DNA from: Lachnoclostridium sp. UBA1241
GTDB taxonomy: Bacteria > Bacillota > Clostridia > Lachnospirales > Lachnospiraceae
Length of the DNA stretch: 12,646 nt
Assembly: GCA_002308955.1 (NCBI GenBank)
Contig: DBWJ01000027.1
Span: 11,735-24,380 of the forward strand
Reading direction: 5' to 3'
Shown in pieces: positions 6,094-12,646 of the stretch (the first letter of the stretch is position 1; each line of letters opens with the position of its first letter). Made by a program: the position numbers and the translations under genes. Below the pieces are notes generated by a model that saw only the letters and a program-made list of their open reading frames with translations, did no database searches and was not told the origin of the DNA.

Positions 6094-6507
6094 CTACAGG
6101 TTCTCCGAAATCTCCGCCGCCAGTACCGAAGCCTCGCCCTCGGCGTACTCCTCGTGGGGCCATACGGGAAGAATGCCGTCGCCCTCGTAGCGGGGAACGA
6201 CATGCACGTGCAGATGGAACACGGACTGGCCGGCAGCCGTGCCGTTGTTCTGCAGGATGTTGATTCCGTCGCAGCCGGTCGTTTTCTTAACGGCGGCGGC
6301 AACCTTCTTCGCTACCGGGAAGACCTTCGCGGCGATGTCCTCGGGAAGCGCGAACAGGTTGTCCGCATGCTCCTTCGGGAGAATGATGACATGTCCCTTG
6401 TGCGCGGGCGCGATATCAAGAATTGCCCGGAAATCATCGTCTTCATATACGGTTGCGGACGGGATGATGCCGTTCGCTATTTTGCAGAAAATACAATTGT
6501 CATTCAT
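6094..6507 (-). CDS. HIT-family nucleotide hydrolase (HinT-like)
   Basis: A 137-residue histidine-triad protein. Family members hydrolyse nucleoside phosphoramidates or dinucleoside polyphosphates; HinT-type members also remove AMP from stray lysyl-AMP adducts. It is cytoplasmic and dimeric in relatives. The triad is HLHVH at 98-102 (His98, His100, His102), preceded by GQSVF. The N-terminus has the CIFC pair (Cys5, Cys8) found in many members, often zinc-binding, then the conserved DIAPAHKGHVIILPKEH (31-47). NILQNNGTAAGQ is typical. ATG 6507 is chosen: GGAGG (+ strand 6517-6521) lies 9 bases upstream. An in-frame TTG at 6510 is less likely. It is convergent with murG and divergent from the 6690 gene, so it is probably monocistronic. 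The exact substrate cannot be told from sequence. Confidence 0.92.
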   Translation of the reverse strand: MNDNCIFCKIANGIIPSATVYEDDDFRAILDIAPAHKGHVIILPKEHADNLFALPEDIAAKVFPVAKKVAAAVKKTTGCDGINILQNNGTAAGQSVFHLHVHVVPRYEGDGILPVWPHEEYAEGEASVLAAEISENL

Positions 6508-6578
6508 CAAAACAGTCCTCCGATCACATTATTACAGCAGGCGGAGCGATCCGTTACGCCCGCCGCGTGCCTGAAAGT

Positions 6579-6587
6579 ATTGTATCA
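6579..6587 (-). promoter_or_regulatory. Extended -10 promoter for the HIT gene
   Basis: Read on the - strand, TGA precedes TACAAT, matching an extended -10 element (TGN then TATAAT with one change), about 72 bases before the HIT start codon. No good -35 is seen, which extended -10 promoters can tolerate. The leader that would follow contains a GGCG/CGCC hairpin. Confidence 0.4.
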
Positions 6588-6613
6588 CATTTGACGCAAA
6601 ATGGGGAAAAGAA

Positions 6614-6642
6614 TTGCATAAAAGCGCAAAAAAGCATATAAT
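6614..6642 (+). promoter_or_regulatory. Promoter for the 6690 gene operon
   Basis: A perfect -10 TATAAT lies at 6637-6642, with TTGCAT (6614-6619) as a weak -35 exactly 17 bases upstream. Transcription would start near 6649, giving a leader of about 40 bases before ATG 6690. A second -35-like TTGACG lies at 6591 but its 17-base partner is poor. Confidence 0.6.
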
Positions 6643-6689
6643 AAAAATGGCGCAGTCTGAAAAGATACAACAGGCGCCGTGAGGTCAGA

Positions 6690-9260
6690 ATGAAATCCCG
6701 ATACATACCATACCGTGCCATTGTCACAATCGCAGTATTTATTATCTCCTTTGTGGTTTTCTACGGCACTCTCGATAATCATGTGCTTGTGAACGAATTC
6801 CATACGGTTCGTTCCATGGACGCGACGCTTCCGGTCATCACATTTGTCACGGATGACACCGAAATCAACATGACGTTCGGCTACACGTTCATCCCGCAGG
6901 AAGGAAAGCTCCGCCAGAGCATTACACCGGTTTCCCCGACGAACCGCACGTTTACGGTCCTGATCGATCAGAAGGACAGCAACGTGCGAAAGGTCACCTG
7001 TACCGTTTCGGAGGTTTCGACGGGAACCGTACTTGACAAGATCGATCTGATGAGCCTTAAGAAGAACAGCGACGGCCGGCTTTCGGGACAGTTTTTCCTG
7101 ACGGCCAACTACGCGACCAACACCGAATACACGATGCGGATCACGCTGACGACCGACGAAGGCAAGAGCATCTATTACTACACGAGACTGTTCCTGCCGA
7201 CGTACGGAAACCCGAAGCGCGAGATCGCATTTCTCGAGAATTTCCACTACGCGATCATGGACGAGGACCGCGTCAGCGAGATTGAGAAATACCTCGAGAC
7301 CGAGGACAGCTACACGGGTGCGGACTTCAGCCGCATCACCCACCGTGACTCACTCGATTCCGTCGGCTACGGCCAGATGGAGCCCACCGAGGTGGAGGCT
7401 TATGTGCCGCGTTTTGTGGAGTATACGTCCTCATTTGTCGCATGCGAAAAGGACTTCTATGTGCAGATTTATTCGGGCGACGGCCTCGAGACCTACAGAT
7501 GCACCGAGCACTACCGTTTCAAGACGGCCGCCAAGACGAACTACCTCTACTCGTTTGAGCGCAAGATGGAGGTCGTTTTCGAGCCCGAGTACTTCAACTT
7601 AAGCCAGCTGCAGATGAAGCTCGGCATCACCGGCGAGCAGGACGTCAACTGCCTCCTGAGCGATAATGAAAAGTATCTGATCTTCGTCCGCGACGGCGAC
7701 CTTTGGGAATATGACATGGCGGAAAATGTGATGATTCCCCTGTTCACCTTCGACCGTGAGGGCGGTGACAACGAGAGGTATCACAACCGCAATCATGACT
7801 TCAAGCTGATTTCCGTCGGCGATAACGGCGACGTGGATTTCGTGTTCTACGGGTACATTATCCGAGGCGAATACGAAGGCCGTGTGGGCATCCTTTACTA
7901 CCGCTACTACGCGGAGGAGAAGCGTGTCGAAGAGCGCATGTTCGCACCCGTGACCGTGCCCTATGACATCCTCAAGGAAGAGTTCGGCGACGTCTGCTAC
8001 ATGAATCATCTGGACGAATTCTACTTCACGCTGTACGGGACGCTTTACCAGTACCGGACGCAGCTCCATGACTACGTGGTAATCGTTGAGGACATGGTTA
8101 CGCCGTTTTATCAGAACGGAAGCGTTCTGGTTTATCAGGAGGCGGAGAATACGGACAACACCCGCGTCTGCTTCTACGATATGGAAGCCGATTCGGTGAC
8201 CTATAAGGAAGCCGCGGAGGGCGACAGGCTTTTATTCCTCGGCTCCATTGACGGCGATCTGATCTACGGGGACTGCCATGCCGCAGACATCACATTTAAG
8301 GATAATGCCGAGCCGCACGTGCCGATTTATCAGATTCGGATTGAGAACAGCGAAGGCGAGCCGGTGAAGACGTATAAGCGCGACAACGCCGACGAGTACT
8401 TCCTGGATCCGACGGTGGAGAGCTTCGGTATTGCGATCAACATCAACCGGAAGACCGGAACGGTGTCCGGCGTCGGCAAGGACGGCAAGGCTTTCACGCG
8501 TCCGATCTACGAGGACATCGGAACCTATAACATTCTGAAGAGCACCGAAACCGTGAAGAAGAGCGTCAACGTCAGTTCGCACTACACGGACAAGATGCGC
8601 CGCGAGTACTATCTGAATCTGCCGCAGTCCTTCAAGATGACGAAGGTGCCGACCACGATTGAAATCAAAACCACGCAGGGAAGCGGCCGTACGCCGGTGC
8701 GTCTGGGCGAGCGGACCAAGGAGCAGTACTACGTGGAGGCGTTCGGCAAGGTCATTCACACCTCATACGACCTCGCGGAGTGCGTATCAATGGCAAATGC
8801 GAACTACGGCGGCGTATTCAACGAGAAGGGTCAGATCATATGGCTCCGTGGTATGCGTGCCGACTCCAGACTGCTTCGAAACGTGACGCCGTGCTACGTG
8901 GACGAGAACATCACCGAGAAGGAAGCAATCCTACAGATGATATTAAGCTATAAGGGCGCCGCAATCAACGCCTGGGACTGCAATCTCGACGAGAAAGCAA
9001 TGCTTCAGTGGGTGAACGAGAACATCCCCGGAAAGGCGGTTGACCTGACCGGCGTCACGATGATGGAGGCGCTGAACTTTGTTTCGGACGGCCATCTGGT
9101 GGCAACCTATTTCGAGGGCGAATGGCTCGCAATTACCGGCTACACGGCGAACCTCGTATACGCAATCTCGCCGAAGGACGGCAAGACGAAGACCATTATG
9201 CTGGCGCGTATGCGAAACATTCTGGACAACAAGGGATTGTTCTATACATACATTGACTGA
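6690..9260 (+). CDS. Large membrane-anchored extracellular protein, unknown function
   Basis: An 856-residue protein I cannot name. A single hydrophobic segment (about residues 10-27, after a basic MKSRYIPYR) is a signal anchor, leaving nearly all of it outside the cell. Residues 45-170 are beta-rich and sandwich-like. Residues about 318-560 have repeated strand pairs such as SDNEKYLIFVRDGDLWEYD, typical of a beta-propeller. The end (about 680-856) resembles a C39-like papain fold: EKEAILQMILSYKG (743-756), a helix pair, VDLTGVTMMEALNFVSDG (784-801), then GEWLAITGYTANLVYAISP (810-828). Where active C39 peptidases have Cys and His, this one has Glu743/Lys744 and Glu811, so it appears catalytically dead. 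I associate such tails with large hypothetical proteins of Lachnospiraceae. The ribosome site GAGG at 6681 precedes ATG 6690 by 5 bases. deoB follows after 10 bases. Domain calls are inferred by eye. Confidence 0.8.
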   Translation: MKSRYIPYRAIVTIAVFIISFVVFYGTLDNHVLVNEFHTVRSMDATLPVITFVTDDTEINMTFGYTFIPQEGKLRQSITPVSPTNRTFTVLIDQKDSNVRKVTCTVSEVSTGTVLDKIDLMSLKKNSDGRLSGQFFLTANYATNTEYTMRITLTTDEGKSIYYYTRLFLPTYGNPKREIAFLENFHYAIMDEDRVSEIEKYLETEDSYTGADFSRITHRDSLDSVGYGQMEPTEVEAYVPRFVEYTSSFVACEKDFYVQIYSGDGLETYRCTEHYRFKTAAKTNYLYSFERKMEVVFEPEYFNLSQLQMKLGITGEQDVNCLLSDNEKYLIFVRDGDLWEYDMAENVMIPLFTFDREGGDNERYHNRNHDFKLISVGDNGDVDFVFYGYIIRGEYEGRVGILYYRYYAEEKRVEERMFAPVTVPYDILKEEFGDVCYMNHLDEFYFTLYGTLYQYRTQLHDYVVIVEDMVTPFYQNGSVLVYQEAENTDNTRVCFYDMEADSVTYKEAAEGDRLLFLGSIDGDLIYGDCHAADITFKDNAEPHVPIYQIRIENSEGEPVKTYKRDNADEYFLDPTVESFGIAININRKTGTVSGVGKDGKAFTRPIYEDIGTYNILKSTETVKKSVNVSSHYTDKMRREYYLNLPQSFKMTKVPTTIEIKTTQGSGRTPVRLGERTKEQYYVEAFGKVIHTSYDLAECVSMANANYGGVFNEKGQIIWLRGMRADSRLLRNVTPCYVDENITEKEAILQMILSYKGAAINAWDCNLDEKAMLQWVNENIPGKAVDLTGVTMMEALNFVSDGHLVATYFEGEWLAITGYTANLVYAISPKDGKTKTIMLARMRNILDNKGLFYTYID

Positions 9261-9270
9261 CGGAGGGTTT

Positions 9271-10452
9271 ATGAAGAGGGTATTTTTGATTGTATTGGAC
9301 AGCTGCGGCGTCGGCGAACTGCCGGACGCTGCCGACTTCGGGGACGAGGGAAGCTTCACGTTAAGAAGCGCCGCCACTGACCCCTCATTTTCAATGCCGA
9401 ACATGGAAAAGCTGGGGCTTTTCCACATCGACGGCGTGTACGGGGCGGTAAATGCGAATGGTCTCGGCAAGACCACCAGGAAGACCTTCAAGGGCTCCGT
9501 ATGTAAGCTTGCGGAGCGCTCCAAGGGAAAGGACACGACTACCGGACACTGGGAGATCAGCGGAATCGTCAGCGAATCGCCGATGCCTACATTTCCGGAC
9601 GGTTTCCCGAAGGAACTGATTGACGAACTGTCCAGGCGGACGGGACGCGGAATTCTCTGCAACAAGCCGTATTCCGGTACCGATGTTATCCGGGATTACG
9701 GAAAGGAACAGCTTGAAACAGGCAATCTGATCGTTTACACATCGGCGGATTCCGTGCTGCAGATTGCAGCGCACGATCAGCTGATTCCTACGGAGCAGTT
9801 ATATGAGTACTGCAAGATTGCGCGTGAGATCTGTCAGGGCGAATGGGGCGTAGGACGTGTCATCGCGCGTCCGTTCACCGGTGAATGGCCTTATACGAGA
9901 ACGGCGCTTCGGCACGATTATTCGCTTGTTCCGCCGCCGACCATGCTGAATGTGCTTTCGGAGGCAGGCTATGCCGTACACTCGGTCGGAAAGATCATCG
10001 ACATCTTCGCAGAGAGCGGCATTACGGAATATGTCCGCACCCAGAACAACGCAGAGGGCATTGAGCGGACGCTTGAGGAGATGGATAAGGACTTTGAGGG
10101 ACTCTGCTTTACGAACCTCGTGGATTTCGATATGCAGTACGGACACCGGAATGACGTTCCGGGCTACGCGAAGGCTTTGACCTATTTCGACAGTAAGCTT
10201 CCGGAGATGCTTTCAAAGCTTCGCGACGAGGACGTTCTGATGGTGACTGCCGATCACGGCTGTGATCCGGCGACGCCGTCCACCGACCACTCCCGCGAGT
10301 ATATCCCGCTTGTCGCGTTTGGTAAGCCTGTTGCAGCCGGGAAGAACTTCGGTACGAGACAATGCTTCGCGGATATCGCGCAGACGATACTTGCGTACTT
10401 CGGTGTGAAGAATAGGCTTGCCGGAGAGAAGATTGAGGGAATGCTGAAGTAG
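9271..10452 (+). CDS. deoB: Phosphopentomutase
   Basis: Interconverts ribose-1-phosphate and ribose-5-phosphate, and the deoxy forms, in nucleoside salvage in the cytoplasm. It belongs to the alkaline phosphatase superfamily and is manganese-dependent. It has 393 residues, standard. The N-terminal metal motif VFLIVLDSCGVGELPDA carries Asp10. The phosphothreonine loop is KDTTTGHWE (residues 87-95). The distal metal motifs are DMQYGHRND and TADHGCDPATPSTDHSREYIPL. ATG 9271 has GGAGG at 9262-9266, and the protein begins at the conserved MKRVFLIVLDS; an upstream in-frame ATG at 9079 lies in the preceding gene. The 10-base gap implies cotranscription with the 856-residue protein. No purine phosphorylase or other deo gene is adjacent. 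Confidence 0.96.
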   Translation: MKRVFLIVLDSCGVGELPDAADFGDEGSFTLRSAATDPSFSMPNMEKLGLFHIDGVYGAVNANGLGKTTRKTFKGSVCKLAERSKGKDTTTGHWEISGIVSESPMPTFPDGFPKELIDELSRRTGRGILCNKPYSGTDVIRDYGKEQLETGNLIVYTSADSVLQIAAHDQLIPTEQLYEYCKIAREICQGEWGVGRVIARPFTGEWPYTRTALRHDYSLVPPPTMLNVLSEAGYAVHSVGKIIDIFAESGITEYVRTQNNAEGIERTLEEMDKDFEGLCFTNLVDFDMQYGHRNDVPGYAKALTYFDSKLPEMLSKLRDEDVLMVTADHGCDPATPSTDHSREYIPLVAFGKPVAAGKNFGTRQCFADIAQTILAYFGVKNRLAGEKIEGMLK

Positions 10453-10494
10453 GTGTGGCATTTGCCGCATGAGAATATAAAGAGGAGATTCAGT

Positions 10495-11532
10495 ATGAAA
10501 CAGTGGAAAGGTTTTGAGTACGGCGTGGATTTCGGCGGATGGCTGTCCCAGTGCCCGCCGACGGAGGAGCATTATGCTTCGTTCGTAAAGGAAGAGGATT
10601 TTGCGAAAGTTAAAGAATGGGGGCTCGACCATGTGCGCGTGCCCGTCGACTACTTTCTTTTTGAGGATGACAAGGGAACGCCCCGGTACGAGCGGCTTTC
10701 CTATCTTGATTTCGCGGTTGAGCAGTGCGCAAAGAACGGTCTGAATATGGTGCTTGATCTGCACCGCACCATCGGCTTTTCCTTCGACGAAGGCTACGGC
10801 GAGAACGGCTTCTTTGAAAGCCCCGAGCTTCAGGAGCACTTCTGCAAAACGTGGGAGATGCTCGCAACCCGTTACGGAAAGTACGGCCATCTGGCATTTG
10901 AACTTTTGAATGAGGTTACGAAGAAGGAGTACTCCGACACCTGGAACCGCGTCTCTGGTGAATGTATCCGCAGAATCCGCGCGATTGCGCCGAGCACGCC
11001 GATCCTTCTCGGCGGTTACTACAACAACAGCGTTGAGGCGCTTAAGGATCTTGCGCTTCCGCAGGATGAGAACATCATCTACAATTTCCACTGCTACGAT
11101 CCGCTTGTGTTCACACACCAGGGAGCAACCTGGATCAAGACGATGGATCCCGCGTTCCGCTGCCCGTTCAAGATGACGTACTCCGAGTACACGAAGAAGA
11201 GCGTGGAGCAGCTCGGTGAGGGCTTTGCCCATGTATTCGATGCTTTCGGTTTAGATAATACGATTGACGAGGGCTACTTCGAAGCCCTTTTCAAGGAGGC
11301 CGTAGCGGTTGCCGAGGAACGTAACGTAAGACTTTATTGCGGCGAGTACGGTGTAATCGACCGTGTTGATCCGGAGGAAGCGCTGCTCTGGTTTGAGGAC
11401 TTCCATAAGGCACTCAAGAAGTTCGGAATCGGTTCCGCTGTCTGGAACTACAAGCGCATGGATTTCGGCCTTTCGGATGCGCGCATGGATGGCGTTCGCG
11501 ACCGGATCCTTAAACTGATAAAAGGCGAATAA
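10495..11532 (+). CDS. Glycoside hydrolase family 5, no signal peptide
   Basis: A 345-residue (beta/alpha)8-barrel glycosidase of family GH5, a retaining family of endoglucanases, mannanases and related enzymes acting on beta-linked glucans or mannans. The acid/base is Glu140 in AFELLNE (134-140), and the nucleophile is Glu284 in LYCGEYG (280-286). LDHVRVPVDYF (44-54), VLDLHRTIGF (86-95) and NFHCYDPLVFTHQG (197-210) form the usual active-site strands. The protein starts MKQWKGFEYGVDFGGWL, with no signal peptide, anchor or carbohydrate-binding module, so it probably acts on imported oligosaccharides in the cytoplasm. ATG 10495 has GGAG at 10484-10487; the upstream in-frame start at 10453 lacks a site. 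It lies 42 bases after deoB and is probably in the same operon. Substrate specificity cannot be assigned. Confidence 0.9.
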   Translation: MKQWKGFEYGVDFGGWLSQCPPTEEHYASFVKEEDFAKVKEWGLDHVRVPVDYFLFEDDKGTPRYERLSYLDFAVEQCAKNGLNMVLDLHRTIGFSFDEGYGENGFFESPELQEHFCKTWEMLATRYGKYGHLAFELLNEVTKKEYSDTWNRVSGECIRRIRAIAPSTPILLGGYYNNSVEALKDLALPQDENIIYNFHCYDPLVFTHQGATWIKTMDPAFRCPFKMTYSEYTKKSVEQLGEGFAHVFDAFGLDNTIDEGYFEALFKEAVAVAEERNVRLYCGEYGVIDRVDPEEALLWFEDFHKALKKFGIGSAVWNYKRMDFGLSDARMDGVRDRILKLIKGE

Positions 11533-11538
11533 GACGAA

Positions 11539-11567
11539 TTGAACCGCGCACAGGGATAGCGTAAAGT
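11539..11567 (+). promoter_or_regulatory. Possible promoter before the small membrane protein gene
   Basis: TTGAAC (11539-11544) and TAAAGT (11562-11567) are spaced by 17 bases, each four of six to consensus, starting 6 bases after the GH5 stop. A further -10-like CATAAT is at 11573-11578. No terminator is seen between the genes, so this would be an additional internal promoter. Confidence 0.35.
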
Positions 11568-11619
11568 ATCTGCATAATGAAATCGTTTGCTGGAATCGCA
11601 TACTGAAAAGGAGGCCGTT

Positions 11620-12180
11620 ATGAGAGAACATCGAAGAGAGCGTAAGAGAAGGCCGGAGGAGATGCCCGGCGCCTGGAACCCGTGGAAACTGTTCTTCAGG
11701 GTGTTATTGTTCTGGCTGCTGGCTGTCGGAGCCGCTTATCTGTGCTGTTATGTGCAGTTTGAGGACATAAGCGAAACCGGAAAAGCAAAGCAGGGCGGCT
11801 TTTTAAACGGCAAATTATACCGCCTGAATCTTGCAAACTACATTATCGGAGCGCTTCTCTTTGTGCTCCTGTTTCTGGTGCTTTGGCATTTTCTGATGCG
11901 AAGACCGCTCCGGCACATCCGCAGAAGCCCGGTTCCGTGCATTGTCGCATGCTGTATCGTGACGGTTGCCGGAATCTTCGGAATCTTCTATGCAACAATC
12001 ATGGCCGACATGATGTCCGTCGGGCTGTTCGACGGCGTTGAACAGGAATATCTGGAAGCGTTAACCCTGTTCGGCTGGCCGATCTTCGCGTTAATCGTTA
12101 CGATAGCGGCGCTGGTGCCGGCATGGCGAAGAGCCGGCAGACCGCCTATGCCGCCTGCACCTGAGAAATCTCCGAAGTGA
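11620..12180 (+). CDS. Small four-helix membrane protein, unknown function
   Basis: I do not recognise this 186-residue protein. The N-terminus is strongly basic (MREHRRERKRR) and should stay in the cytoplasm. Four hydrophobic segments follow at about residues 23-45, 72-92, 105-127 and 147-169. A basic loop RRPLRHIRR (94-102) lies between helices 2 and 3, consistent with the N-terminus and this loop being inside. The C-terminal tail is proline- and basic-rich (RRAGRPPMPPAPEKSPK). The loop between helices 1 and 2 (about 46-70, FEDISETGKAKQGG) would be outside. No enzymatic motif is visible. ATG 11620 is chosen because AAGGAGG (11608-11614) precedes it by 5 bases. It lies 87 bases after the GH5 gene and ends just before an intrinsic terminator, so it is the last gene of the block. 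Confidence 0.8.
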   Translation: MREHRRERKRRPEEMPGAWNPWKLFFRVLLFWLLAVGAAYLCCYVQFEDISETGKAKQGGFLNGKLYRLNLANYIIGALLFVLLFLVLWHFLMRRPLRHIRRSPVPCIVACCIVTVAGIFGIFYATIMADMMSVGLFDGVEQEYLEALTLFGWPIFALIVTIAALVPAWRRAGRPPMPPAPEKSPK

Positions 12181-12188
12181 CAGAAATG

Positions 12189-12217
12189 AAAAGGAGCTCT
12201 ACTTAAGCTCCTTTTTT
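12189..12217 (+). terminator. Intrinsic terminator of the right-hand operon
   Basis: GGAGCT (12193-12198) pairs with AGCTCC (12206-12211) around a CTACTTA loop. The stem is preceded by AAAA and followed by TTTTTT (12212-12217). It starts 8 bases after the stop of the membrane protein gene. A textbook Rho-independent terminator. Confidence 0.9.
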
Positions 12218-12225
12218 GTGTTCCG

Positions 12226-12536
12226 GTTGGGAAAATGGAACTGAATGGTGGCATTTCTTCTTTCAGTTCCAGAAAATTATCGAGAAGTTGGAACTTAATG
12301 GAGAAAATATCATCTTCAGTTCCAAAGTTCTGTCGAAAAATAGGGACCAAACAGGGAGATTATCGTTTCCAGTTCCATAGCAAAGATGATAAGTTGGAAT
12401 TGAAAGAAGATATTTCCGTCTTTAGTTCCATGGGGCGGTAGAAAATCTGGAACCGAAAAGGAAGAATCCTGTTTTCAGTTCCAAAGGAAAGTCAGAAACC
12501 TGGAACCGGAAGGGACAAAGCCCGTTTTTAGTTCCA
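12226..12536. repeat. Six-unit 53-bp array of inverted-repeat hairpins
   Basis: Left arms of the TGGAACYGAA type start at 12236, 12289, 12342, 12395, 12448 and 12501, exactly 53 bp apart. Right arms of the TTYAGTTCCA type start at 12262, 12315, 12368, 12421, 12474 and 12527. Each unit is 10 + 16 + 10 bases, followed by a 17-base spacer. Unit 1 pairs perfectly; unit 3 has a degenerate left arm. The 16-base loops share a pattern close to AGGRGA-A-TNYCGTY, and some add an inner stem (AGGA/TCCT in unit 5, GGG/CCC in unit 6). Spacers are variable in their first seven bases but end near GTCGAAAA, including the lead-in at 12226-12235. The period is not a multiple of three, so it is not coding. It is bounded by terminators on both sides. 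Confidence 0.9.
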
Positions 12537-12566
12537 AAAGTGCCAAGCGCGCTGTGCGTACACAAC

Positions 12567-12616
12567 AAAAAAGCTGTCGTCTGCGGTTCAATAACCGCAC
12601 ATGCGACAGCTTTTTT
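12567..12616. terminator. Bidirectional terminator downstream of the tRNA gene
   Basis: AAAAAA, then GCTGTCG (12573-12579), pairs with CGACAGC (12604-12610) and TTTTTT. A second stem inside pairs TGCGGTT (12582-12588) with AACCGCA (12593-12599). The A-tract and U-tract on both sides make it functional in either direction. On the - strand it starts 4 bases after the tRNA 3' end, so its main job is probably to end that tRNA transcript. Confidence 0.9.
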
Positions 12617-12620
12617 ACTA

Positions 12621-12646
12621 TGCAGTTGATGGGACTTGAACCCACA
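12621..12646 (-). tRNA. tRNA gene 3' part, probably tRNA-Leu, runs off the window
   Basis: Read on the - strand, GTGGG TTCAAGT CCCAT is a full T arm (five-base stem with one G-U pair, seven-base loop with TTCAA). It is followed by the acceptor strand CAACTGC and discriminator A. The discriminator is followed by TAGTAAAA, so no CCA is encoded and it must be added by the CCA enzyme. The implied 5' end GCAGTTG and the T-arm sequence resemble clostridial tRNA-Leu genes as I remember them, but the anticodon lies outside the window, so the identity is tentative. Confidence 0.8.

Noticed and set aside
5881..6594. 237-codon open frame on the + strand
   Set aside because: It runs antisense through the whole HIT gene and through the 14-bp repeats, has no ribosome site, and its sequence resembles no protein. 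The HIT motifs on the other strand are clear.
10213..11232. 339-codon open frame on the - strand
   Set aside because: It is a shadow of deoB and the GH5 gene, both with intact catalytic motifs. The same applies to long - strand frames opposite rapZ-galE (2147-3061) and galE-mtnN (3078-4127).
12235..12441. 68-codon open frame inside the hairpin array
   Set aside because: The 53-bp period shifts frame at each unit, there is no ribosome site, and the translation is low-complexity.
12226..12536. CRISPR array
   Set aside because: Units are not near-identical, the 17-base spacers are too short and share an end motif, and no cas gene is present.

Overview
The window looks like a chromosomal segment of a clostridial Firmicute (Bacillota), most likely Lachnospiraceae. 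The evidence is the protein sequences, strong AGGAGG-type ribosome binding sites, compact operons, a C-terminal domain of a kind I associate with large Lachnospiraceae surface proteins, and a tRNA gene without an encoded CCA. The genes are fairly GC-rich. Two intergenic stretches (about 5480-6093 and 12181-12620) differ in composition and are full of repeats and hairpins. No phage, transposase, toxin-antitoxin or defence gene is visible.

Left block, + strand (1-5479): the 3' two thirds of atpD, then atpC, rapZ, galE, mtnN, a small TSCPD-domain protein and murG. Spacing is tight: atpC starts 6 bases after atpD, galE overlaps the rapZ stop as ATGA, and mtnN starts 1 base after galE. A perfect 11-bp hairpin without a U-tract separates atpC from rapZ. 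The 3' end of mtnN is followed by an out-of-frame duplicate of its own tail. The common theme is energy supply plus nucleotide-sugar and cell-wall metabolism (RapZ, GalE, MurG) and removal of the methylation by-product SAH (MtnN).

Middle (5480-6689): a 614-base intergenic region between murG and a convergent HIT-family hydrolase gene on the - strand. It contains a probable structured RNA (about 5488-5730) ending in a strong terminator-like hairpin. After that come inverted, diverged copies of pieces of the same RNA, a 14-bp tandem repeat (five units) and a long GC-rich hairpin just downstream of the HIT gene. The raiA motif is my best guess for the RNA, from memory only. A divergent promoter region separates the HIT gene from the next operon.

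Right block, + strand (6690-12180): an 856-residue membrane-anchored extracellular protein of unknown function, deoB (phosphopentomutase), an intracellular glycoside hydrolase family 5 enzyme and a small four-helix membrane protein. It is closed by an intrinsic terminator.

Right end (12218-12646): an array of six 53-bp units, each with a 36-base inverted-repeat hairpin. It lies between two terminators, and the second of these abuts the 3' end of a tRNA gene (probably tRNA-Leu) on the - strand that runs off the window. The most unusual material is this array and the dual-strand repeat and RNA modules at 5488-6048.
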